NCBI GenBank assembly: GCA_900545505.1
Contig: UQZC01000080.1
Span: 1 to 7,118 of the forward strand
Origin: an uncultured Collinsella sp.
GTDB taxonomy: Bacteria; Actinomycetota; Coriobacteriia; Coriobacteriales; Coriobacteriaceae
Length of the DNA stretch: 7,118 nt
Reading direction: 5' to 3'
Shown here: positions 1-5,148 of the stretch, one piece after another
Layout of the letters: every line of letters begins with the position of its first letter
Numbering within the stretch: the stretch's first letter is position 1
Program-made: the position numbers and the translations under genes
Notes under the pieces: generated by a model
The model's input: only the letters and a program-made list of their open reading frames with translations
Database searches by the model: none
What the model was told of the DNA's origin: nothing

Positions 1-279
1 GGCCGCGCGGCAAGGAGATATATTGCCAGACCGGAGGGGCCCCGGGGGCGGGAATCGCGCACTCCATATTTTGTTCACAAATGAATAGGTCCCTCAGTCG
101 CATCACTGAGGTTAAAACTGAAGCATTGGCTTCTGATATTGGCGATGACCAGCTGTTTTATGTGTATTGAGACATCGGTCATCTCTGGAGCGCTACTTTA
201 CTCCAAAGGCATCAGTTATTTGTTTCCCATCGGTAAAAGGCGGGTTTTGTTCGCCAAGCGTTCTTATATATAGATAGAT
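1..279. other. Intergenic stretch with no convincing gene
   Basis: I see no gene I can defend here. The first 60 bases are very GC-rich (44 of 60), whereas 61-280 is about 42% GC by my count, clearly below the genes in this window. Several short inverted repeats follow one another: GGCAA/TTGCC (9-13 with 23-27), a perfect 7-bp stem CCTCAGT/ACTGAGG with a 6-base loop (92-111), GAAGC/GCTTC with a 4-base loop (120-133), a 7-bp pair GATGACC/GGTCATC spaced 26 bases apart (144-183), and TGGAG/CTCCA (186-205). Two short plus-strand frames (29 and 37 codons) lie at 81-170 and 160-273, but neither has a ribosome site. It could be a decayed gene, a dispersed repeat or a structured RNA. Confidence 0.4.
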
Positions 280-295
280 ACGGGTTCGAACCCGT
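280..295. repeat. 16-bp perfect palindrome, T-arm-like (third GGGTTCGAACCC)
   Basis: ACGGGTTCGAACCCGT reads the same on both strands. Its core GGGTTCGAACCC occurs three times in the left part of the window: 282-293, 458-469 and, inside the tRNA-Lys T-arm, 539-550. Unlike the true T-arm, which continues with a fourth C on the tRNA strand, this copy continues with G, so it is not a complete T-stem. It sits just beyond the second terminator, in the same relative place as the 458-469 copy relative to the first terminator. That placement supports its being the truncated start of a third repeat unit. Confidence 0.6.
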
Positions 296-306
296 GCACC
301 GGCAAC

Positions 307-335
307 AAAAAAGCGACCAACCGGAGTCGATCGCT
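307..335 (-). terminator. Second intrinsic terminator downstream of tRNA-Lys
   Basis: On the minus strand a 10-bp stem (335-326 pairing with 321-312, including two G-U pairs) with the 4-base loop TCCG is followed by six T (312-307). It is clearly related to the tRNA-Lys terminator at 483-512. The descending arm and the bases after it (GGTTGG, then CG, then a T tract, then GT-GCC) align with that terminator, which suggests duplication of the whole tRNA-end-plus-terminator unit. It follows a tRNA 3'-end fragment instead of a complete gene. Confidence 0.8.
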
Positions 336-346
336 TTCTTTTCTAT

Positions 347-365
347 GGTGGGCCGTCAGGGGTTC
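347..365 (-). repeat. tRNA-Lys 3'-end fragment (acceptor and half T-arm)
   Basis: These 19 bases are identical to 526-544, the 3' end of the tRNA-Lys gene: half of the T-arm, the 3' acceptor strand, the discriminator A and the following CC. The identity stops at the centre of the T-loop palindrome (after GGGTTC on the plus strand). The missing half, GAACCC, reappears at 464-469 on the far side of a 92-bp block. No 5' tRNA body is present, so this cannot make a tRNA. Such fragments are typical of integration at tRNA 3' ends or of collapsed tRNA arrays; which applies here is not decidable from the window. Confidence 0.75.
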
Positions 366-457
366 AGCCTGCTTCGCAGGCGGCCGCTGCGGCGCTTTCG
401 CGCCTTGCGCGCTGCGCTGGCAAACGCTCACGCGTTTACTCAGCTCCGCGCCCCGAC
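366..457. repeat. 92-bp GC-rich multi-hairpin block flanked by GGGTTC repeats
   Basis: The block consists almost entirely of small adjacent inverted repeats: GCCTGC/GCAGGC (367-381), GGCGC-TTTC-GCGCC (391-404), GCGC-GCT-GCGC (407-417) and AAACGC-TCAC-GCGTTT (422-437). It is bounded by the 6-bp direct repeat GGGTTC (360-365 and 458-463). Removing the block and one repeat copy restores a 25-bp match to the tRNA-Lys 3' end (526-550). This looks like insertion of a miniature non-coding element with a 6-bp target duplication. The repeat is also part of the motif that recurs here anyway, so two independently acquired fragments remain possible. It contains no protein gene that I can support. Confidence 0.5.
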
Positions 458-469
458 GGGTTCGAACCC
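458..469. repeat. T-arm-like palindrome GGGTTCGAACCC (second copy)
   Basis: This perfect 12-bp palindrome is identical to the core of the tRNA-Lys T-arm at 539-550. Its right half (464-469) continues seamlessly from the tRNA fragment at 347-365 if the intervening hairpin block is removed. On the tRNA strand it is preceded by CAT instead of tRNA sequence, so the upstream tRNA body is absent. Confidence 0.6.
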
Positions 470-482
470 ATGAAAGGGCGAC

Positions 483-512
483 AAAAAAGACGGCCAACCG
501 AAGTTGACCGTC
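483..512 (-). terminator. Intrinsic terminator of tRNA-Lys
   Basis: On the minus strand the arms 512-503 and 498-489 form a 10-bp stem (nine Watson-Crick pairs and one G-U) closed by a C(UUCG)G tetraloop, followed by six T (488-483). It starts 15 bases after the tRNA 3' end, as expected for release of a short tRNA precursor. Confidence 0.93.
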
Positions 513-527
513 TCAACAATCTTTGGG

Positions 528-600
528 TGGGCCGTCAGGGGTTCGAACCCTGGACCTTGGGATTAAAAGTCCCCTGCTCTGCCAGCTGAGCTAACGGCCC
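528..600 (-). tRNA. tRNA-Lys (anticodon UUU)
   Basis: The minus strand folds into a complete 73-base cloverleaf. It has a 7-bp acceptor stem (GGGCCGT with ACGGCCC), a D-stem GCTC/GAGC with an 8-base loop, an anticodon loop CTTTTAA with anticodon TTT at 567-565, a five-base variable loop, and a T-stem CAGGG/CCCTG around TTCGAAC. The discriminator base is A. The next bases on the tRNA strand are CCC, so CCA is not cleanly encoded and would be completed by tRNA nucleotidyltransferase. The top of the anticodon stem is G27-A43, a mismatch, while the other four pairs are sound. It decodes AAA and AAG lysine codons. It has its own likely promoter and terminator. Confidence 0.96.
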
Positions 601-609
601 GCGGGTGGC

Positions 610-638
610 ATTGTACCACGGTCTGGGACTATTCCCAA
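610..638 (-). promoter_or_regulatory. Probable tRNA-Lys promoter
   Basis: On the minus strand TTGGGA (638-633) is separated by 17 bases from TACAAT (615-610). These resemble the sigma-70-type -35 (4 of 6 matches) and -10 (5 of 6) boxes. The predicted start near 603 is a few bases before the mature tRNA end at 600. The -35 box overlaps the last codons of the aminopeptidase gene. Spacing and position fit a tRNA promoter, but no experiment is implied. Confidence 0.55.
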
Positions 639-1909
639 CTCCATTGGCCGTTCTGGAAAATCACAACTTCACGTCCATCAGGCGTAATGCCCACAATATC
701 GATGTCGTCCGTGCCGATCATAAAATCGACGTGCGTGCTCGAGACGTTAACGCCATGCTCCAGAAGCTCCTCCTTGGACATGTCATACCCACCCTCGATG
801 CATTCGGGGAAACCGACACCTAGCGCGAGATGGCAGCTAGCGTTCTCGTCATAGAGCGTATTGTAGAACAGAACACCACTTTCGCGGATCGGCGTGTTCT
901 TGGAAATGAGCGCGACCTCTCCCAGGTGAGCAGCGCCCTCGTCAGTATCGATGATACTTGCGAGCGTTGCCTTGCCCACGCGGGCGTCGTAGTCCACCAC
1001 GCGGCCGCCCTCGAACTTAATCCAAAAATCTTCGACCTTATTGCCGTGATGGATGAGCGGCATGGCCGAGTACACGATACCGTCGGCGCGCATGCGATCG
1101 GGCGAAGTGAAGACTTCCTCGGTGGGAATGTTGGGGAAGAAGGGGTGCCCATCGGGCGTCTTGCCCTTGCCGCCGGCCCACTCGTGACCTTTCGTCATGC
1201 CAATCGTCAGATCGGTTCCATTTGCCGCGGTGTAATGCAGGTAGTCGAAACGATTGTCGTTCAGGAAACGCAGGTTCTTTTCGAATGCGGCGTCATGGAG
1301 TTCCCAGTCGCTCTCTGGGTCCTGGCCATCGGCGCGCGCGGTGTGCAGAATCGCATTCCACAGTTTATAGATTGCAACCTCATCGGCGTCTCCTGGGAAC
1401 ACCTCGTGCGCCCAAGCCACGACCGGAGCGCCGGCGATGCACCACGGATTGATGTTGTAATCCAGTCCACGGCGGAAAACTTTGCACTGCGTATTCCTCG
1501 CCTTTGATGCCGCGGCCGGCTTGGCTGGATCGATGCCCTTGAGGGCCGCAGGATCCGCACCTTCGATAAAGACAAAGCACGCACCATCCTGGGCCAAGGA
1601 ATCCAGCTGCATGCGCTTCCACTCGGGTGTCTGCTCAAAATAGCTTTTCTCGACATGCTCGTACGTGAGCCTCGTCACGGCATCATCGGCCCAAATGACC
1701 GTCACGTGGCCGGCGGCGGCAGCATAGGCCTCCGCGACCACCACGCGCGCAAACGGCGCGCACTCGACCGGAGACTGAACGACGACCTCCTGGCCGGGCT
1801 TGACGTTTACGCCCTTGCGGACGACCAGGCGCGCGTAGTTTTTAATCTTGGGCTCCAGGGCCTTCATGCCCTCCAGAGCCTCTTCGACCGTCAGGGCAGC
1901 TCGAATCAT
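629..1909 (-). CDS. M29-family metallo-aminopeptidase (AmpS/PepS-like)
   Basis: This is a cytosolic metal-dependent exopeptidase that removes N-terminal residues from peptides. It is 426 residues from the chosen start, close to the usual M29 length of about 410. The ligand pattern recalled for the family (Glu, Glu, His, His, Asp) is intact: E265 in PTEEVF, E331 in LGEVAL, H360 in DENASCHLALG, and H393 with D395 in THVDFMIG. Spacings of 66, 29, 33 and 2 match those I know for staphylococcal AmpS. A start codon at 1921 is open but has no ribosome site. GGAG at 1919-1916 lies inside that longer frame, 6 bases before ATG 1909, which I therefore prefer. The gene follows the terminator of the purC unit, and I see no clear promoter of its own, so read-through or a non-canonical promoter is possible. 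The preferred substrate cannot be read from sequence. Confidence 0.93.
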   Translation of the reverse strand: MIRAALTVEEALEGMKALEPKIKNYARLVVRKGVNVKPGQEVVVQSPVECAPFARVVVAEAYAAAAGHVTVIWADDAVTRLTYEHVEKSYFEQTPEWKRMQLDSLAQDGACFVFIEGADPAALKGIDPAKPAAASKARNTQCKVFRRGLDYNINPWCIAGAPVVAWAHEVFPGDADEVAIYKLWNAILHTARADGQDPESDWELHDAAFEKNLRFLNDNRFDYLHYTAANGTDLTIGMTKGHEWAGGKGKTPDGHPFFPNIPTEEVFTSPDRMRADGIVYSAMPLIHHGNKVEDFWIKFEGGRVVDYDARVGKATLASIIDTDEGAAHLGEVALISKNTPIRESGVLFYNTLYDENASCHLALGVGFPECIEGGYDMSKEELLEHGVNVSSTHVDFMIGTDDIDIVGITPDGREVVIFQNGQWSWE

Positions 1910-1915
1910 GTGCCA

Positions 1916-1919
1916 CTCC
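1916..1919 (-). promoter_or_regulatory. Ribosome site deciding the aminopeptidase start
   Basis: GGAG on the minus strand with a 6-base gap to ATG at 1909. It overlaps the upstream in-frame ATG at 1921, which has only TATAGATAG-type sequence before it, so translation most likely begins at 1909. Confidence 0.7.
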
Positions 1920-1937
1920 ATCTATCTATAGAACAGT

Positions 1938-1968
1938 AAAAAGGCGCGCCGCAAAAACGACGCGCCTT
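1938..1968 (-). terminator. Intrinsic terminator of the purC-membrane protein unit
   Basis: On the minus strand AAGGCGCGTCG (1968-1958) pairs with CGGCGCGCCTT (1951-1941), giving 11 pairs including one G-U, around a TTTTTG loop. The T tract runs to 1938. It begins 30 bases after the stop of the membrane protein gene. The stem is nearly symmetric, but on the plus strand it is followed only by an interrupted T/A run, so its main action should be on the minus strand. Confidence 0.88.
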
Positions 1969-1998
1969 ATATCTTAGCGATAAGTATGTATGCAAACG

Positions 1999-2574
1999 CT
2001 ACTTCTTCTTGGAGTCCTTCTGGTCCTCCTCGGCAGCCGCGCGCTCAATAAGAGCGTTGAGCTTGTTCTCGGACATGCCCTCGGCCTGCGCGCGGTACAT
2101 GTTGCGCAAGGGACGAATACGAGCGAAGTCGTAGATAAAGTCACCTAGGATGATGACATAGGACAAAACGATGCCGACCATCTGGACAGGGCTGGACACC
2201 ATGCCAGCGGGAGCGAAGTACAGCGAGGCCCAAATTGCCACGACGAGCACCATGCCAATGGCGAGCACAATCCACCAGATGCGACGGCGCTTGGTGTAGT
2301 CCTCGTCCTGCTTGAGGAGGATATTCGACACCGTATAGATGCGGTCCTCCTTGGCGCGCTGCTTGGCCTTGCGGGCGCGCTTCTCCTCTTTAGAGAGGCC
2401 CTCGAGGTTCTCGCCCTTCTCGAGCTCTTTGCGGCGTGCCTTAGACGAAGCCGGCACGACGCGAACGGAGCTCGCTGCTTGGCGGGCGGGCTTAGCAGAT
2501 GCGGCAGACTTGCGCGCAACCCCGGTAACTTCGTGGGATTGCGTGCGCTTGTTCGTGGCGCTACGGGTACTCAC
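1999..2574 (-). CDS. Small two-helix membrane protein of unknown function, coupled to purC
   Basis: I do not recognise a named family. The 191-residue protein has three parts. Residues 1-97 form a very basic, Ala/Ser/Lys/Arg-rich cytoplasmic-looking region that includes a charged, probably helical stretch at about 45-78. Two hydrophobic segments follow at about 99-121 (rich in Trp, Val and Ile) and 128-150, separated by a short Pro/Gly turn. A charged tail ends in DSKKK. Two closely spaced helices with a long basic N-terminus suggest a hairpin in the membrane with both ends in the cytoplasm. The start is GTG at 2574, immediately after the purC stop (TAA then GTG with no gap). Its ribosome site AAGGAG lies within the last purC codons, so translation is likely coupled. 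A role in purine metabolism is suggested only by position. Confidence 0.85.
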   Translation of the reverse strand: MSTRSATNKRTQSHEVTGVARKSAASAKPARQAASSVRVVPASSKARRKELEKGENLEGLSKEEKRARKAKQRAKEDRIYTVSNILLKQDEDYTKRRRIWWIVLAIGMVLVVAIWASLYFAPAGMVSSPVQMVGIVLSYVIILGDFIYDFARIRPLRNMYRAQAEGMSENKLNALIERAAAEEDQKDSKKK

Positions 2575-3462
2575 TTATGCGTTCTCCTTCATGCTTGTGA
2601 ACTGGGAGCCGGTGATGATCTGGAAGGCCTCGCGATAGCGCTCGGACGTGCCATCGATGACCTCGGCGGGCAGGTGCGGGGTCTCCCCCGTCATATCCCA
2701 GTTGGCCTTGAGCCAATTGCGGACGAATTGCTTGTCGTAGCTAGGCTGGATCTTGCCCTCCTCGTAGCTGGCAGCAGGCCAGAAACGGCTGGAGTCGGGC
2801 GTGAGGCACTCGTCGATCAGCGTGACCTTGCCATCAATAACACCAAACTCGAACTTGGTGTCGGCAATGATGATGCCACGGGTCGCGGCGTACTCGGCAG
2901 CGGCCTTGTAGATCTTGAGGGAAAGGTCACGAATCTGCGTGGCGATGTCCTCGCCCACGATCTCGCAGCAACGCTCGAACGAGATGTTCTCGTCGTGGTC
3001 ACCGATCTCGGCCTTCGTGGACGGCGTGAACAACGGCTCCGGGAGCTTGGAAGGCTCGGGCAGGGCCCCATCAATCGCATTGCCGCAGACGGTGCCGTTC
3101 TCGTCGTAGGTCTTCTTGCCCGAACCGGTCAGATAGCCGCGGACGATGCACTCGATAGGAATCGTCTGGGCCTTCTTAACCAGCATGGCGCGGCCAGCGA
3201 GGTAGTCACGATACTCAGCAAACTCCTCGGGGAAATCCGCCGGGTCGATGGAAACGAGATGGTTGGGGACGATGTCGGCAAACTTATCGAACCAGAATGC
3301 CGAGATGCGATTGAGCACCTCTCCCTTAAACGGAATCTCGTCGGGAAGAATGAAGTCGAACGCAGAAATGCGGTCGGTGGCGACCATCAGCAGGTTTTCA
3401 CCGGCATCGTAAATATCACGAACCTTGCCACGGGAATCCGGACGACGCTCCATCGTTGTCAC
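2575..3462 (-). CDS. purC: Phosphoribosylaminoimidazole-succinocarboxamide (SAICAR) synthase
   Basis: This enzyme joins CAIR and aspartate using ATP to give SAICAR, a late step of de novo IMP synthesis in the cytosol. The protein is 295 residues from the chosen start, the length of the longer PurC form. Family motifs appear in order: GKVRDIYD near residue 12-19, ATDRISAFDF at about 28-37, ECIVRGYLTGSG at about 104-115, DTKFEFG at about 201-207, DECLTPDSSRFWP at about 217-229, and KQFVRNWL at about 244-251. The open frame extends to GTG 3471, but that codon overlaps the ribosome site AAGGAG (3476-3471). GTG 3462 lies 8 bases after that site and is the better start. The preceding leader holds a hairpin. 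The gene is followed without a gap by a membrane protein gene. Confidence 0.97.
   Translation of the reverse strand: MTTMERRPDSRGKVRDIYDAGENLLMVATDRISAFDFILPDEIPFKGEVLNRISAFWFDKFADIVPNHLVSIDPADFPEEFAEYRDYLAGRAMLVKKAQTIPIECIVRGYLTGSGKKTYDENGTVCGNAIDGALPEPSKLPEPLFTPSTKAEIGDHDENISFERCCEIVGEDIATQIRDLSLKIYKAAAEYAATRGIIIADTKFEFGVIDGKVTLIDECLTPDSSRFWPAASYEEGKIQPSYDKQFVRNWLKANWDMTGETPHLPAEVIDGTSERYREAFQIITGSQFTSMKENA
2584..2589 (-). promoter_or_regulatory. Ribosome site inside the end of purC
   Basis: AAGGAG on the minus strand lies in the codons for Lys-Glu near the end of purC, 9 bases before the GTG start at 2574. Ribosomes finishing purC would pass straight over it, which favours coupled translation. 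Confidence 0.75.
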
Positions 3463-3470
3463 GTGAGTCA

Positions 3471-3476
3471 CTCCTT
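3471..3476 (-). promoter_or_regulatory. Ribosome site deciding the purC start
   Basis: AAGGAG on the minus strand with an 8-base gap to GTG 3462. The longer-frame GTG at 3471 shares its first base with this site and the ATG at 3453 is 17 bases away, so neither is well placed. Confidence 0.75.
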
Positions 3477-3493
3477 ACCTAAATACGACAGAA

Positions 3494-3513
3494 ATGCGGG
3501 TTCTTTCCCGCAT
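3494..3513 (-). terminator. GC hairpin between histidine kinase and purC, possible weak terminator
   Basis: ATGCGGG pairs perfectly with CCCGCAT (7 bp) around a 6-base loop. On the minus strand it is followed by TTCTGTCGTATTT, a broken T-rich run. It lies 58 bases after the kinase stop and about 30 bases before the purC start, so it could end the two-component transcript, protect the purC 5' end or modulate purC expression. A TACAAT box at 3587-3582, inside the kinase 3' end, could be a purC -10 element, but I see no matching -35. The T tract is too weak for a firm terminator call. Confidence 0.4.
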
Positions 3514-3571
3514 GTTTTCGCAAACTCGGAGCGGCAGGGACGCGGCCCCTCCTTCACCGAATAGCGAAAAG

Positions 3572-5137
3572 CTAGTGCTCCATTGTAGTAGATGCCGCGT
3601 CTGCCGTGTGCTCGCGGGGCAGATGAATTGTAAAAGTCGTACCCTTTCCAAGCTCCGACTCCACGGATATGTAGCCATGGTGACGCTCGACAATCTGCTT
3701 GGTCACGGCGAGGCCGACGCCCAGGCCGCCAGCTTCGCGGGCGCGGCTGGCATCGGCGCGCCAAAACCGCCCGAAAATGCGCGACAGATCGTCCTTGGCA
3801 ATACCGATGCCGGTATCAGAAACGGCAATGCTGACGTGCCTGCGGTCACTGAGCACCGACACCACGACCCAACCGCCCTCGGGGGTGTAGCGCATGGCGT
3901 TGCTCATGAGGTTGATAACACATTGCGTGATCATGTCGGGATCTGCCTCGACAACGTCATCGTGGCCCTGCGTCTCATCTGCAAAGCGCAAACGCAGGTC
4001 ACGGTCGGCAAACAGGCGCTCCTGGCCATTCACAATCGATCGCACGAACGGAACCATGTCCACCGGTTCTAGATTGAGCGGAGCCGTGCTGTTTTCCATA
4101 CGCGATAGGTCGAGCATCTGCTGCACCAGACGAGCCAGGCGACGCGTCTCGGAAGCAACGGTCTCCAAATGCTCATCGTCGGTGGGATACACGCCATCCT
4201 GCATGGCCTCGACCGTTGCGAGCATGGCCATAAGCGGCGTGCGAAGCTCGTGTGCAACGTCTGAGGTCAGGCGCTTCTCGTGTTTCATATCCTTCTCGAG
4301 CGAAGTGGCCATCTCATCGAAGGTCTCACCCAGCTGATCGATCTCGTCATCACCGCGCAGTCCCGTGCGAGCCGACAGGTCGCCGTCACGGATTTGCTTT
4401 GCGGTACTGGTGATGCGATGAATCGGCTTGGTGAGCATGCGCGACACGAGCGATCCGATAACGACCGAAATGCAGATTGCAACAACCGCGGCGAGGGCCA
4501 TGGCGTTAAAGGTCTTCTCCCTAAACGCAGAGTCCGCCTTGGTGAGCAGAGCGTCGGAGCCGATGGCCCACAGCTTTACCTGTCCGACATGCTCGCCGGA
4601 AGACGTTACAATCTCGACGTTAGCAACGCTATCGGAGTCGGTTGGAGCAGACGAGACCGGGCTATGCGATGCCCTCTTGCCGCTCGTGTCGTCGGTCGTA
4701 GCCTGGTTTTCGCGTACATCGGCGGTGGCGCTTGCCGAGGGCCAGGAATCGTCATAAACGATCACGCCCTTTTTATTGACGACCTGCATGCCCAGATCGT
4801 CGGAAACCAAACTCGACGTTGCGACCGTGCGCAGTTCTCCCGCGGTCCAAGAGCCGTTTTCCTCATATGAGGTCGCCAACTTCTCGGCAGCGGAATTTGC
4901 GATTTCGACGATATTGGAGCGTGTGTAATCCGAAAAGACCGTGCCCCACACAACAGAGACAACGCCCACCAGCACCAATACTGTCATGAGCGATGTCAGA
5001 GCAAAAGCAAGTGCCATGCGCGAGGGATAGCTCATCGTTGGCCGTGAATCGGAACGAGGCGTGTTCCAACTAGCCTTGGAACCCGCCTCGCTCTCCTGCT
5101 TGTGCTTTTGTCCGATTTCAAAGCGCGCAGGTGTCAT
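3572..5137 (-). CDS. Membrane sensor histidine kinase (HAMP-HisKA-HATPase)
   Basis: This is the sensor of a two-component system; it autophosphorylates on His and passes the phosphate to the regulator encoded just upstream. Of its 521 residues, 1-40 are a charged cytoplasmic tail. The first membrane helix is at about 42-68 and an extracytoplasmic region at about 69-208, with a Ser/Thr/Asp-rich low-complexity stretch at about 131-172. The second helix is at about 210-232, followed by HAMP at about 231-283. The H-box SDVAHELRTPL has H296 as phosphoacceptor, and the N-box NLMSNAMRYTP lies at 409-419. The G1 box is DTGIGI (441-446), the F-box region IFGRFWR (454-460), and the G2 box GGLGVGLAVTK (470-480). 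All catalytic boxes are intact. The start ATG is 11 bases after the regulator stop, with a weak AGGGA site 8 bases before it. The signal sensed cannot be deduced. Confidence 0.95.
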   Translation of the reverse strand: MTPARFEIGQKHKQESEAGSKASWNTPRSDSRPTMSYPSRMALAFALTSLMTVLVLVGVVSVVWGTVFSDYTRSNIVEIANSAAEKLATSYEENGSWTAGELRTVATSSLVSDDLGMQVVNKKGVIVYDDSWPSASATADVRENQATTDDTSGKRASHSPVSSAPTDSDSVANVEIVTSSGEHVGQVKLWAIGSDALLTKADSAFREKTFNAMALAAVVAICISVVIGSLVSRMLTKPIHRITSTAKQIRDGDLSARTGLRGDDEIDQLGETFDEMATSLEKDMKHEKRLTSDVAHELRTPLMAMLATVEAMQDGVYPTDDEHLETVASETRRLARLVQQMLDLSRMENSTAPLNLEPVDMVPFVRSIVNGQERLFADRDLRLRFADETQGHDDVVEADPDMITQCVINLMSNAMRYTPEGGWVVVSVLSDRRHVSIAVSDTGIGIAKDDLSRIFGRFWRADASRAREAGGLGVGLAVTKQIVERHHGYISVESELGKGTTFTIHLPREHTADAASTTMEH

Positions 5138-5148
5138 ATGTGATTTCC

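Noticed and set aside
81..273. Small plus-strand frames of 29 codons (81-170) and 37 codons (160-273)
   Set aside because: No ribosome site precedes either start, third codon positions are AT-rich compared with neighbours, and I recognise no family. They are kept only as possible remnants.
264..497. Minus-strand frame of 77 codons
   Set aside because: It runs through a terminator hairpin, a tRNA fragment, the hairpin block and part of the tRNA-Lys terminator. A real protein gene there is very unlikely.
830..1507. Plus-strand frame of 225 codons opposite the aminopeptidase
   Set aside because: It is antisense to an intact M29 gene with all metal ligands and has no domain signs of its own.
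1920..1930. ATCTATCTATA matching the inverse complement of 269-279
   Set aside because: An 11-base match in a 7-kb window is expected several times by chance, and both are low-complexity.
1925..1930. TATAGA as a -10 box for the aminopeptidase
   Set aside because: It would place the transcript start on or after the ribosome site, and no -35 is present.
3468..3557. 29-codon minus-strand frame ending just before the purC start, as a possible leader peptide
   Set aside because: There is no ribosome site before its GTG and no run of regulatory codons, and it spans the leader hairpin.
2479..3564. Long plus-strand frame (361 codons) opposite purC
   Set aside because: It lies antisense to the well-supported purC and its neighbour, has no family resemblance that I can see, and is the type of shadow frame common in GC-rich DNA.
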